The notes under the pieces are model-generated. The model had not been told where the DNA came from and did no database searches. It saw nothing but the letters and a program-made list of their open reading frames with translations. The position numbers and the translations under genes were made by a program. Positions 8,351-18,316 of a DNA stretch of 23,240 nucleotides are shown here, piece by piece (position 1 is the first letter of the stretch; the number at the start of each line of letters is the position of its first letter). Origin of the DNA: Haplomitrium mnioides (Eukaryota > Marchantiophyta > Haplomitriopsida > Calobryales); the NCBI GenBank assembly GCA_049999725.1, contig JBNGIS010005713.1, positions 1 to 23,240 on the forward strand, written 5' to 3'.

Positions 8351-8969
8351 ATGCACATCCTATTCACATTCCCTCTCTTCCTTTTTTTGTCGCACTTGTT
8401 ATAGTCACCCCTCCAATCATCATTCAACCATATTCATCTTTCAATCCACCTCCTTCCCAATTCCACTTTCACCATTTTGAACCATCACTTGATATTCCTC
8501 AACATTCTCTTCAACATACACCTCCTTCCACTGTTCAAACTCTGGTCTCCAACATTGACCACGTATTGTCAAGTATCCTAGACCTGATAGTTAGCCTCCT
8601 TCAGATTTGAAGATCAAAATGACTTTCTCCCTTATCAGCTTTACCTGATTTTGACGTTTCCAAGTTCTGGCACAACGACAAGCAAATGTAACTATTGGCC
8701 AATTATTGAAAATGCAAGTTCCCTCTTGCTGCTCTCTACATAAAGCCCTGGTTATTTGTTGTTGTAAAGTCTGATTGGTTAATCTTCTTAAAGCTCAAAA
8801 GCTCCATTGACGAATCTGAAAAAAGAATTTCGCTCACGTGACTAAGTCGACAACTCTTTCTAGTTCACAAACAAACGATCGACCTTGCAAAGCAAGACTG
8901 CTTGATAGTTTGACCCCTTCAAAATAGGAATCACCTATCGTCCATATGGTGTCTCTATTCAATGATGGT

Positions 8970-9240
8970 ACCTCTACTACAACCGTTTTTTATTGACAGT
9001 ATTCTCATCCCCAACGAGCATTTGGACATATGTTTTGTTGTGAACATTATGATTGAATCGACAATGAGTCTTATTGGGTATTTGGTTGGATACCCGACAG
9101 AAGTCTTCATTGTTTCTTAGGCTTGCCGATGGCTGTAAAATTGTTCCACTAGGTGTACTAAATCATATTCCTATGCATTTTGCTGATCAAGAGTACCTCG
9201 TCCATTGTATAATGATCAATGCGCTTTAAAAGAACCAATA
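8970..9240 (+). pseudogene. pol: Ty3-gypsy element 1 aspartic protease remnant
   Basis: The segment at about 9118-9230 reads LRLADGCKIVPLGVLNHIPM followed by HFADQEYLVHC, matching the second half of plant gypsy proteases (LADG...PLGV...V). The catalytic D-S/T-G loop that should precede it near 8990-9060 is not recognisable. It sits between Gag and RT, the normal gypsy order. From 8350 to 8970 I find only anonymous decayed sequence, presumably the rest of the Gag-Pol linker. Confidence 0.65.
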
Positions 9241-9519
9241 TCCTTTACCATTTTCCATAAATTATCTTTAGTTCACACTGTAGACCAATTTTGAATCTTT
9301 GAAGATTACTCTTTCGATGAATTCACCTTCTTCCATATTCTCTTTCCTTCTTGTAATTTGGCAAATGCTATCTTTGTGGACCTTTATGTCATTCCCGAAC
9401 AATATAAAAGTTTGAAAGTCTACGATTATCTTCTAGCCGAATACCCGAATCTATTCCTTGCTCTTATCCATAAATACATTGATATCTTTGTCTAAGAGTA
9501 TGAAAAACTGACAAGTATC

Positions 9520-10365
9520 TCTCCCTCCATTTTTTAGTGTAAGATTCAACTACGCTCGGATGCCAAACCAATTTGGACACGTCCTTATCGTCTCAATCCA
9601 AAACATTCTGAATTAATCCGAGCCAACATTTTGAAAATGCTTAATGCTAGTAAAATATCCCATGCTAGCCTCATTGATTGGCTTTCTCTGTTTGTGGTTG
9701 TTCCGAAACCAAATGGATCGGTTCGCATTTGTTCAAAGATCTTAATGTAGCGACAAATCTCAAATGCTTTCCAATACCTTTCATTGATTTTAGACAATGT
9801 TGTTGGACATGAGTTCTGTATTTTTTTAGCTGGATACTCAAAATACAACCAGATTGACATTCATCTTGATTCTTGATCTTTAATCATGAACACAACACCT
9901 TGGGTTTGTTACTACTATAACAAACTTATTTTCAATTTGTGCAATGCACCTAGTGTTCTCTAGATACTCAAACACGTTTTTAAGTGTTATTGTAAATTAA
10001 GAACATCTCTTAATCCCAAAAAATGCAATATATTTACACATATTAGCATTTTTTAAGCCTCTTTCTAGATCACACAAAGGTTGGCATTATTGTAGCCTTA
10101 CAAGTGTATGAAAATGTCAAACAACTCCAACACTTCCTTTGGCAAGTCAATGTATTATCAGCGTTACTGTTTAAACTATGTTACTATTGCTTTTCCATTA
10201 AATACTCTGACCTGACACTCATTTCCATTTAAATAGACATTTGACTGTCAACAAGCATTTGAAAAGTTGAAAGAACTCTTGGCTTATTTTCCCTACCTTT
10301 CTCCCATTGATTGGGATATTCCCTTCTTGGTTGTAATAATACAAGCATAATGTTGTGCTATATAT
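9520..10365 (+). pseudogene. pol: Ty3-gypsy element 1 reverse transcriptase and start of RNase H
   Basis: Clear RT landmarks in order: KIQLRSDAKPIWTRPYRLNP then ISHASLIDWLSLFVVVPKPN (9540-9717, the N-terminal RT entry ending in VPKPNGSVRIC); GYSKYNQIDIHL near 9833; then FNLCNAPSVL near 9932-9963, corresponding to the FGLCNAP box. LNPKKC near 10010 marks the thumb region, and CQQAFEKLKELLAYFPYLSP (10247-10306) is the RT to RNase H junction, ending PFLVV near 10340. Stops and frameshifts are scattered throughout, and the YxDD catalytic box is not recognisable. RNase H breaks off near 10365, where the LTR of element 2 begins, so the rest was displaced or lost. Confidence 0.85.
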
Positions 10366-10384
10366 ATAAGAAAATATAGAGGAG

Positions 10385-10902
10385 TGAAGGACGTGGTAGG
10401 GAGTCACTTTTAGGGTTGAAATAATTTTAGAGTTACTTGCTTTTGAAGTTACTTCTAGGGTTGAAGTGAGATAAGATTATTTGCCTTTGAAGTTACTTTT
10501 AGAGAAAGAAGATAAGATCACTTTTGGGATTGAAATTGGAAGTGACTTGTAAGTGATCACATTTAGGATTGAAATTGAAAGTGACTTGTAAGTGATCATT
10601 AATTAGAAGTGACTTGTAAGTGCATGAAGGGAGATGACATCTTCTTCTCATTTATAAATAGAAGGGTTTCATAGCTCCACTCCACATTCTAGAGTTCCTC
10701 TCAAATCACTTGGATTCTTTGGTTGTTTGGCTTTTACTTGCACTCTTGGTGTTAACTTGGGTCTAGAGTTGCATAGCTCTACTAAAGTTATCTTGTAGTG
10801 GCTTTTCTTGGCTTTGTTTACCTTATTGGCATTTGGTTAAAGAACTATTAGAGTTTACTATGAATTCTTACTTATTTGGAGTTTTTTTTGAGTTCTTTTA
10901 CA
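10385..10902 (+). mobile_element. 5' LTR of Ty3-gypsy element 2
   Basis: Directly upstream of a PBS lies a block of about 520 bp ending in TTTTACA, so with the expected terminal CA. It contains a TATA box TATAAATA at 10653-10660 and a 39 bp internal tandem repeat. The start is uncertain: TGAAGG at 10385 is a possible terminus, TGTTGTG at 10351 another. It interrupts the RNase H of element 1, so element 2 is the later insertion. No 3' LTR is in the window, because the element is itself interrupted at about 12917. Confidence 0.65.
10527..10625 (+). repeat. 39-bp tandem repeat in the LTR of gypsy element 2
   Basis: GGATTGAAATTG(G/A)AAGTGACTTG starts at 10527 and 10566, and a partial unit (GAAGTGACTTGTAAGTG) at about 10606. 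It lies upstream of the LTR TATA box, where repeated U3 enhancer-like units are common in plant LTRs; that role is inferred. Confidence 0.8.
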
Positions 10903-10916
10903 TCGATATTAGAGCC
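10903..10916 (+). other. primer-binding site of gypsy element 2
   Basis: TCGATATTAGAGCC follows the LTR end CA at 10902 and is a mutated version of the tRNA-iMet site TGGTATCAGAGCC. The differences are partly transitions, as expected in an old copy. Confidence 0.6.
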
Positions 10917-10933
10917 AAAACTCTTTTTTTGTG

Positions 10934-12120
10934 GTGAGTTATATGGAGAATCAAGGAGTGGTAGTTTAAGCAATGCAACAACGGCTTAAACATCTTTCAT
11001 GCCTTTTGGTAGTGAGAATGAAAGAAAGAGCAAATTTTCAAAAAGAAGAGAGTTATAGACAATTTCCAATGCCAAAAGAATATGATAGAAAGATGGTTTC
11101 TAGAGCATCCATTTTGCGCCAAGTCAATTAGAATGAGTTGCAAAAACTTGGTGGAGATATCAAATAGAACAAGCACAACGTGGATTTGTATGACACTCCA
11201 CACGCACATTACATACACAAACATTGCATACACAAGTTGGCACAAACACATACAAGTTAGCATAGAAGAAGCGTACAACGAACTTCAAAAACTCACAAGG
11301 TAAGAGATGCAAAACAAGGCGTTCTCCCTTCTTTATATACTTGATAGAAAGCCCTTTGCATACATAAGTGGAGGAACCTCGTTGGTTTCTTTTCTATCCT
11401 CTTCTTATTGGACCCATTTTTTCTCTCTCACTCTAATTAGACCACCTTTTACTTTTATTCTCCTTCTGCCACATGTCTTTACCCTTAGAACCTTCCATCT
11501 CTCTTTAGTTCTCCTTCTGCCACATGTCCTTATCTATAGAACCTTCTTTTCTCTTTAATTTTCCGCTTACCACGTGTTCTTGTCCTCTTCTAAAGTAGTC
11601 CATCTAGACTCCCTCTTTCACTTTAATTTGTTGACTTTCTCTCCTCTTGCTACATGTTCAACTCTCTATAATAGCAACCCCTTTTGGCTACTCTAACTTA
11701 GTAGTAGTTTTCTAGACATAGTTGACATTATATCTTACTTCATTTTTAGCTATGGCTTACTAAAGTTAGTGACCGTTACAATTTGTTGCTCATATTTTTT
11801 GTTGGTGTGAATTCAAAGAAACGGTGACTTCAAGATTTTAAGATTGTAAATGCTTAAAAAATAGCAAGAGGTTGATTGTCCAAATTGAAGCAAATTGATA
11901 CAATGAGAAGATATATTACACTTTTTCAAAATACCATTTTGTAAATTCCTAATATAAGAGAAGAAAAAACATTAGATCGCTTTGTTTGGGGATTGAAGCC
12001 TTGCGCTAGAATGAAAGTAACAATGAGGGAGTGTGCTCAATTTAAAGCAATGCACATGATAGAGCGACATGACTCATAACTTGCTACTACAAAAGCTAGA
12101 TTACATCCTCAACCATTCAA
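10934..12120 (+). pseudogene. gag: Ty3-gypsy element 2 Gag pseudogene
   Basis: Coding-like sequence begins at the ATG at 10943 (MENQGVVV, then a stop) and continues with short charged stretches (KERANFQKEESYRQFPMPKE). Near 11965-12080 a clear Gag segment reads LDRFVWGLKPCARMKVTMRE followed by CAQFKAMHMIERHDS, the end of the Retrotrans_gag domain in plant gypsy elements. Between about 11170 and 11700 the Gag similarity is interrupted by unrelated pyrimidine-rich repeat sequence. Several stops; not functional. Confidence 0.65.
11440..11660 (+). repeat. about 51-bp degenerate pyrimidine-rich tandem repeat
   Basis: The core TCCTTCTGCCACATGTC(T/C)TT starts at 11461 and 11512, with weaker copies at 11561 (CCGCTTACCACGTGTTC) and about 11642 (TCCTCTTGCTACATGTTC). 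Each is followed by a TAGAACCTTC- or CTCTTTAAT-like tail. It lies within the Gag region of gypsy 2 and appears to be inserted or expanded sequence. It contains CACATG/CACGTG E-box-like cores. Confidence 0.6.
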
Positions 12121-12159
12121 ACAACGTACTCAAAACTTCAAGAGCTCTAATGGAATTAA

Positions 12160-12917
12160 AATCTTGACAAGAATTCAAAGTACCTTGTTCCATCTTGATG
12201 GTATGATTGAGGAGCATTCTTATAGAATGTTGGATAGCATGGGTTTTGAAAATTTTGTGTCACTACATTTTGTTAAGATAGTCAACGCAAAATTTATGCC
12301 TATCAAGAGAAGTGTTGTGACTATGGCCAATGGCTAAAAGCATGACATGTTTTGCATGGGTATTTTTAGTGGAAGGTTCTTACATTTGGTTTTACTAATG
12401 CTCCGACAATATTCATGTATTGAATGCATCAAGTAGAAGTGAAGTTGAATACTATGCTCATCTCAAAGAAGAATTACAAAGACTACGTAATTGAAAGTTT
12501 CATTGCAAGAAGTCTAAGTGTGAGTTTTGGAAGCAAGAGGTGACTTACCTAAAACATAAAGTGGTATAAGTGTCTGCGGATGGCATTAAGTGGAAGAAGA
12601 GAAAATTAAAGCTATTACAGAGTGGCTAGCACCAAATGATCCAAAGGATGTTTGAGTTTTTGACAGGTAAGGAAGTTTTTATCAAAGATTCATCCATTGA
12701 TATGCTCACATTGTTGCACAACTTACAAATCTGCTAAGCAAAGAGGAAAATTTTCAATAGACAACCAAAGAGCAAGGGGCATTTCAATATCTCAAAGATG
12801 TAGTCTCTTCTTGTCAAATTCTACAACCATATGATCCAAATACACATTGTATAATTGACTTTGATGCTTCTAACTTTTGTATTGGAGAAGTTTTACATCA
12901 AGAGTTTGAGGAACATC
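12160..12917 (+). pseudogene. pol: Ty3-gypsy element 2 protease, RT thumb and RNase H pseudogene
   Basis: Protease: MLDSMGFENFVSLHFVKIVN then AKFMPIKRSVVTMANG (12228-12336), a degraded version of the LDSGATHNF...V.MANG pattern of plant gypsy proteases. Directly after it comes RT sequence, TFGFTNAPTIFM (about 12386-12420), so most of the N-terminal RT has been deleted. Then KKSKCEFWKQEVTYLKH and VSADGIKW (thumb), EEKIKAITEWLAPNDPKDV (connection), QGAFQYLKDVVSSCQILQPY, and RNase H IDFDASNFCIGEVLHQEFEE (12858-12912), which retains the first catalytic Asp in the DAS box. Stops and frameshifts are frequent. RNase H ends abruptly at about 12917, where the methyltransferase-bearing element begins. 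Confidence 0.82.
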
Positions 12918-13178
12918 TGCTACTTTGAACCATGAACCGCTATTGAGTTCCAATTATATTTCGCATTGAATTTTTTTTCAACATTTTGTTTAAAAATTAC
13001 ACTTTTGGATAACTACAAAAATTTTCATAAAAAAAAATTTATTCAACATGAAATTTAGTTTATTCAAACACCTATTATATTTTGGAAAAAAATTTATGTT
13101 CAAGATTTGGTAAAAAAGTAAAAGAAAAAATCTTATATTATAGTAAGATAAACAAACAAGAGAGAATATTAAAAAAAA

Positions 13179-13471
13179 AAAGGAGTGGCTAGTTATCCCT
13201 TAGTTCATGCTAATTATCCCTCACCCCACAAAAATTATTAAGAAGGGAGGTCTGTGATTGGTCAGAGGGATCTCATTGGACACTATACTATTGGTAGTGC
13301 AAGCTTACACATTGAGTCAGAGCTACGCCGTTGTGATTAAGCACATACAAAGGGTTGGTAACAAGAAAGATGGAGCTATCAAAGTACTCAATTTTGTGTG
13401 TTCTCACTATTTATTAGTTGGTGGGTGAGGGATAGCTAGCATAAATTGAGGGATAACTAACCGCTCCCTTG
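13179..13471. mobile_element. MITE-like element with about 45-bp terminal inverted repeats
   Basis: Left arm 13182-13227 (GGAGTGGCTAGTTATCCC...TATCCCTCACCCC) and right arm about 13423-13468 are inverted repeats of each other with a handful of mismatches. The element is about 290 bp with no coding capacity. Each arm contains a short internal direct repeat (TAGTTATCCC/TAATTATCCC). The corresponding part of copy 2 (about 16790-17040) lacks it, so it inserted into copy 1 after the copies separated, or into an ancestor of copy 1 only. Its flanks are A-rich, so the target-site duplication cannot be read safely. The superfamily is not assigned. Confidence 0.75.
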
Positions 13472-14118
13472 AAAAAACATGATAAAGTTATATAGTCATA
13501 TTTTAATATTTTCTTTTAATTTTCAAAAAAAACTTCAAGAAACAAAGTACTAAAACATTTACAAAGAGCAAATCCAAGCAAAAGACAATGCTTCAACATA
13601 TATTGACATATAAATCTCTAATCTAGCAAGAGTTTCTTTGAACTTCTACTTACTTACGGAATAGATAAAAACGAAAAAAAGAAGACCTATGCTTGGTTAG
13701 ACTTGAAGCTCGCATATCATAGAAGATGATGTTTTTTCATAAAAATCAATTCAACATTCTAAGGTGTGTAGGCAAAGAATCACTAGTAACTCAAAAAATT
13801 GAATATCCACAACAAAGTCACAAAAACGATTTGGTGTAGAATGATATTGTTATTGAAAACTGTAAAAAATTTAATGAGCAGCTCACAAAAAAACCGAAAA
13901 ACTCACGATTGAAGAAAACTTGTGCAAAAATCCAAATACATTGAAAGTGAACTTCCATGCCAGCATAGACTTCACTGCTAATTTTCACAAAAACCAATAG
14001 GTTTTATTCAAAAATCAGTTTTTGAAGGAAAAAAGATCGTCAAAAAATACTTAGTAACTATTATTCTGAATGCTACAAGAATATAGATCGAACGCAAAAT
14101 ATTTTAAAAAAGAAGTAC

Positions 14119-16665
14119 TTTATTATTTACAAAATGTACATCAGCTTCAACTTCAGCCATGTCCTCTTCAGAAGGAATGGTCTCGTCCAAATCGGCAGAT
14201 TGAGAAGCTTGGGCATCTACAACCCCAAGAGAATCTTGTTGAGACTTTCAAGTCTCAAAAATTGCAACAAAATCACCAAATGCACCAGCAAAATCAGGAG
14301 GAGCATGCTCTTTATTGTATGCATAGACAATATGCGATTAAATGACATCAAATGGCAAAGAAGCCATCTTCAAAATTCTTTGAGGAATATAGATATGCTA
14401 ACGTCTATTATATTTCATTGCAATGCAATTCCTCATCAACTTCAGAGCATAGACAAGGCCTGACCTAGAGCAAAGATCTAGCATCTAATATTTCTCTGAG
14501 GACAAATGGTCAATTAAAAAATGTACCAACCCTAAGGCTTTTGGTACACATTTGCATGAGCATAATCTTCTGGATGTTTAAGTTTAGCGAAAACAACTAG
14601 ACAACTGAAAATGCTCCCTATTATTTGTCGTAGACGGCCGCTGCATCTTTGGATTGTAGATTGAAGAGCCTCAAGCTTCGCTTGCTCTCCTTTGCCTAGT
14701 AGCCCATTGTCTAGTACTTGTGGCCGTGAGCGGTTCTACGACCTCTCGAATGATGAATGCTAGTTTTGTCCATGTAGTAGTCAAAATAAAGAAATCAGAT
14801 ATTGCACATAAAGTAAAAGAAATGGAAACAAGAAAAACTGAAACATTGAAAAATCAAAGAAAAATTTACCATGTCATAGTCAATAGCACATCAAATTTCC
14901 AAAAATGCACCCTCCACAATGCCAAATTGTTGCAAAGAATGAATAATAGCAAAAGAAAAAAAAATAAGAAGTAGCTATAGCAGCACAAGAAGAGACCATG
15001 TCAAAAATATTGTCTTTTATAAAGGGCTCAGAGTTGTCATGGTTACATGTATTATAATCATTCCTGTAATATCATCAATTGTTAAAGTGAAACTTCTTGG
15101 TTTCACCAAGCCCTTTAATTGTTGAGCGTTGAACTCTCCATGGACTTGATAAAATGCCACGTTGAGTATGTCAAAATATGACACTAAGTCTTAGTCTTGT
15201 TCTTCCAACCCTCCTTCAACTAGAGGGGCAACAACGTCATTTTATTGCCTTGACTTCTACTCTCTAGCTTTTTGACAATGGAGCAGAAAGGAAAGAAGGT
15301 ATGATACCAAGGTTGAGGCTTGATCTTGATCTTTTGGGGTTTATTTGACCCTATATCTCTTTTTCCCTTTAGCACCGATTGTCAATTTCTTGGCAAGTTG
15401 CCAATTAAATGTTTTTTCACCTTGCAAACAACAAAGAGAAATAAATTAAAGGAGAATTTGAAAACATTGAACATGGACTTTGAAGTCTATGCGAGCAAGG
15501 ATTCTGAAGTCCATGAGGCTTGGACTCTCAGACTCCCTGCGTGGAAAGGCTTGAAATTTCATGTACGCATAGGTAGATCTCCCTACAAGCATGGATATGT
15601 AGCCCACACTAGAGCCTAAGAGTACAAGCGCACATGGAATCTTAGATGTCAATGCTCATTTGAAAGAAACTCAAAAAATGAAAGAATTTTAAAATAATTC
15701 AAACAAGCTTTCAAAATACAATTGGAGAAGGAAAAAAAACTTACCAACAATTTCTCGAAGCTTGAATGGAAAGAGAACATCTTTGATTCTTTTGTATAGA
15801 TGGGATATTCCATCATAGCCTCTTCCCAAGAGTTGCAGTATACCTCCGAACAAAAGAGTTTTACTATAACTACCAAAACTTTATGCCTCTTTAAGGTATT
15901 GAGACATTTCTTTGATTGAAAGCTCTCCCACTTCCACCCGCTTCAAAACTGAAATTTTACTTTCATCAAGAAGACTCTGAAGGGACCTGCAAGGTGTCCA
16001 CTTCATGTCCTTTATTCTTAGAGAACCTTTGGCTTTGGGCTTTTGGCCTTACAGAGGGTTCTTCTCCCACATACTAAAAATGCTTTGTTGTAACTACTTG
16101 AGCTCTCCACTTCAAAATGCTAGCTGGAACCAGTTGTCTTGAGAAGCCACCGTCTTTTCAAGAGTTGACTTTGGCTTCATTTCCAAAGTCTCCAACACGA
16201 GTTCTCTTTTCAAATTTTGGGATGACACTATCTGAATCTCCATGTAGTGCTGATGGCAATACTCTACCTTTTGAATCGACATCATCTCCAATCGATAGCA
16301 TTGGTTGTAGTTGTCATTAGTCACAAATATTAGGCTTTGGTTGGTGTAAGTCCCACATAGACATAGTAGTTATAGAGCAAAAACATTGGATTTTTTGCTC
16401 TATACTTTGTAATTAAAAGCTACTTTGTGGCATCACTATGATTGGCTTCTACAATCTCGTAGCAGTAGTTGTTAAGGTTTGTGATCTCAAACTTTGACTT
16501 ATCTTTCAACCCACATTTTGAGTCTACAACTAAAATGAAAAACAAGTGTCCATATATGTTTGTGAGCATTCTCTATGCTAGAAGCTCCACAAAATCTTCA
16601 TTTAGCATCCTAATCTAGAATGGCTTCCTCAGACACAATCTCAGGATCAACCTGCTCCTTTTCTT
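14119..16665 (-). pseudogene. amino-methyltransferase gene, copy 1 (5'-truncated pseudogene)
   Basis: Minus-strand exons, in gene order: truncated exon 2 (about 16665-15745, donor GTAAGT at 15744), exon 3 (about 15418-14870, donor GTAAAT at 14869), exon 4 (about 14770-14119, ending at an AATAAA). Exon 2 carries EANHSDATK (16422-16448) and WEEAMMEYPIYTKESK; exon 3 carries LVSYLLSFLLHCQKARE and FTLTI; exon 4 carries HYK-like, LIDHLSSEKY and DLCSRSGLV. It is inactivated in several ways: motif IV, DIPYG in copy 2, has become DIT-G (about 15065-15073); the SAM loop DLCSGYGIG has lost two residues and a Gly (14459-14477); the exon 4 acceptor CTACAG has become CTACAT (about 14771); stops and frameshifts are common. 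About 117 bp present in copy 2 exon 2 are missing near 16620. Confidence 0.72.
15475..15660. repeat. dyad minisatellite in intron 2 of copy 1
   Basis: Degenerate repeats of a GAAGTCTATGCGAGCA/AGTCCATGAGGCTTGGACTC type lie just downstream of the exon 2 donor on the minus strand, at the same place as the 18920-19125 repeat of copy 2. They give rise to the overlapping short open frames on both strands here, which I do not call as genes. Confidence 0.6.
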
Positions 16666-16687
16666 GAAAATTTTGGAAACAACTTCT

Positions 16688-17192
16688 ACTTTGAACCAGG
16701 AACTACTATTGTGTTTTTGTTTCATTTTTGCTTTCAAAAACCAAATTTGAATTTTTAGCATCCAAAATCATGAATTTAACGCTAGTAATGCTCGTTTGCA
16801 AAAAAAAAAATGTAACTTTATTTATCAAAATTGCTTATTTCAAGTTCACAATATATTCAAAACAAATCTTCTTATCAATTTTGAATATTTTAACTTATGT
16901 TTTAAAAAGCACAAGCATCACGGCACAAAAAATATACAAAATATACATGACATTTGTTGCTAAATATTTTAAAAACTAACCATGATATCATTAATTTCAA
17001 AAATTGATAAAAACATTCAAATTTTATCAGAAACATATTCAATCAAAAAAAGATGCTTAAAGGCACATGAACTTTGAACCGTAGTCTTAAAGCTTTTGCA
17101 TGTAGAGATTGTTGAAACAACTTTGCACTTGGAATGATGAAGCTCAGACATGCATGGAATGTTGAGGCTATGATGTGCATATACTTTGAACC
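16688..17192 (+). repeat. subterminal 10-mer repeat ACTTTGAACC
   Basis: ACTTTGAACC occurs at 16688-16697 (at the element's left end), 17071-17080 and 17183-17192; the equivalent end of copy 1 has it at 12922-12931. Repeated short motifs near the ends of DNA transposons often bind transposase; that role is inferred. The rest of 16700-17040 is AT-rich with no visible gene. Confidence 0.5.
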
Positions 17193-17402
17193 ACAACCCA
17201 AATGTGTAGGCGTAAGAGGATTGTTGAAGCGAAATTGTGAAAAGACTACTAAAACCAAGGCGCGCTTAGACAACTGAGTCCTACGCGAGCTTGAACAACT
17301 AAAGCTCATGGGCGCATGGACAACTAAAGCCAATACGCGCATGGAAAATAGAAGACCAAGCAAGCACAAACTTTCAAGCAATTGGACGAATGGACCTTCC
17401 AT
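17043..17402. repeat. dyad-rich repeat region downstream of the methyltransferase gene, copy 2
   Basis: Degenerate repeats with ACATGCATGGA, GGGCGCATGGACAACTAAAGC and ACGCGCATGGA cores lie between the poly(A) signal and the element's left end. They create a 119-codon minus-strand open frame of low-complexity hydrophobic composition, which I treat as spurious. The copy 1 counterpart retains only traces (CTTCCATGCCAGCATAGAC at about 13954). Confidence 0.55.
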
Positions 17403-17579
17403 GCATAGATCTTGTTGCTAGTTTTAATGAAAACAAATATGTTTTGTTCAAAAATAATTTTACAAAAGAAATTGAATCATGAATAAAATACTTAAATTGG
17501 ATTTGGAATGCAACAAGGAAAAATAGGAATCAACTAATATTTTGTGAGAAAAATACTTTATTATAAACAAAAATTACAT

Positions 17580-18219
17580 TAGCATGATGCTGCAGCCCTC
17601 TTGAAGAGGAGGAATGGTCTCATCTAAATCTATTGCTTGAGAAGCTTTAGCATATGCAACCGTTAGAGAATCATATTGAGACTTTCTAGACTAAGAAATT
17701 GTAACAGAATCACCATATTCACTTGCAGTACCAGGAGAAACATGCTCCTTGTGGCATCCATAGACTATCTACGACTCGGTCATATTGAATGGCAAAAAAA
17801 ACCATTTTCAAAATTCCTTTAAGGAATATAGATAGATTGACGTCCATCATATTCCACTGTCATGCAATTTTGCATCAACTTTAAAGCACAGACAAGACCT
17901 ATGCCATATCCAGAGCAAAGATCTAAAATCCAATCTTGCTCAGTTGTTAGATGGTCAATGAAAAAATTATACAAAGCGTGAGGCTTTTGGAAAAAATTTA
18001 ATAGCAACATCATCTCCTGGATGTTTAAGCTTAGCAGACACAGCCGGGCAATTGAACCCACTCCGCATAATTTGGCGAAGATGACCAGTGGCATCATTAG
18101 CTTACAAGCTGAAGAGCTTCATGCTTTGCTTGACCTCCTTCATCCAGTAGCCCACAGTCTAGTACTTGTGAGTGTGAACGATTCTAGGACCACTCAAATG
18201 ATGAATATTACTTTTGTCC
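17580..18219 (-). pseudogene. exon 4 of the methyltransferase gene (SAM-binding motif I and C-terminus)
   Basis: After the acceptor CTACAG at 18220, the first frame reads DKSNIHHLSGPRIVHTHKY-stop-TVGYWMKEVKQSMKLFS, probably the target-recognition part. The frame then shifts, and LYNFFIDHLTTEQDWILDLCSGYGIG...LVCALKL and NCMTVEYDGRQSIYI follow. DLCSGYGIG (17897-17923) is the D-x-F/C-x-G-x-G motif I that binds S-adenosylmethionine, with an acidic VEYD about 14 residues on as motif II. The C-terminal tail (KEHVSPGTASEYGDS, DLDETIPPLQ) is Ser/acid-rich and conserved in copy 1. The AATAAA-like signal at 17557-17562 lies just after the end. Confidence 0.68.
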
Positions 18220-18316
18220 CTGTAGTAACAAAAAAGAAACACATAAGACAAAGAAAAAAAGTAAAGAAAAAATAAAATACATAAACTATCAAATGAAAAA
18301 TCAAATTACAACTTAC

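Larger units (their letters stand above)
12918..16684 (-). mobile_element. methyltransferase-bearing element, copy 1 (left part only)
   Basis: Copy 1 is collinear with 16684-20215: same left end (CTACTTTGAACCA at 12920 versus 16686), same 3' AATAAA signal (14119-14124 versus 17557-17562), and same exon and intron order on the minus strand. Its left boundary falls inside gypsy 2 RNase H, which fixes the insertion order. On its right it stops in the middle of exon 2, exactly where the left end of copy 2 begins. The simplest reading is that copy 2 inserted into copy 1, so the rest of copy 1 may lie beyond the right edge. A tandem duplication is the alternative. Copy 1 is the more decayed of the two. 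Confidence 0.7.

Noticed and set aside
12918-16700. Helitron ends at the left boundary (TC... start, CTRR end)
   Set aside because: A TCTAC-like start is present in copy 2, but no Rep/helicase sequence and no 3' hairpin plus CTRR could be seen, and the shared boundary fits a DDE-type element at least as well.
17043-17402. 119-codon minus-strand frame downstream of the methyltransferase gene
   Set aside because: It lies past the poly(A) signal, is low-complexity and hydrophobic, coincides with the dyad repeats, and is not open in copy 1.
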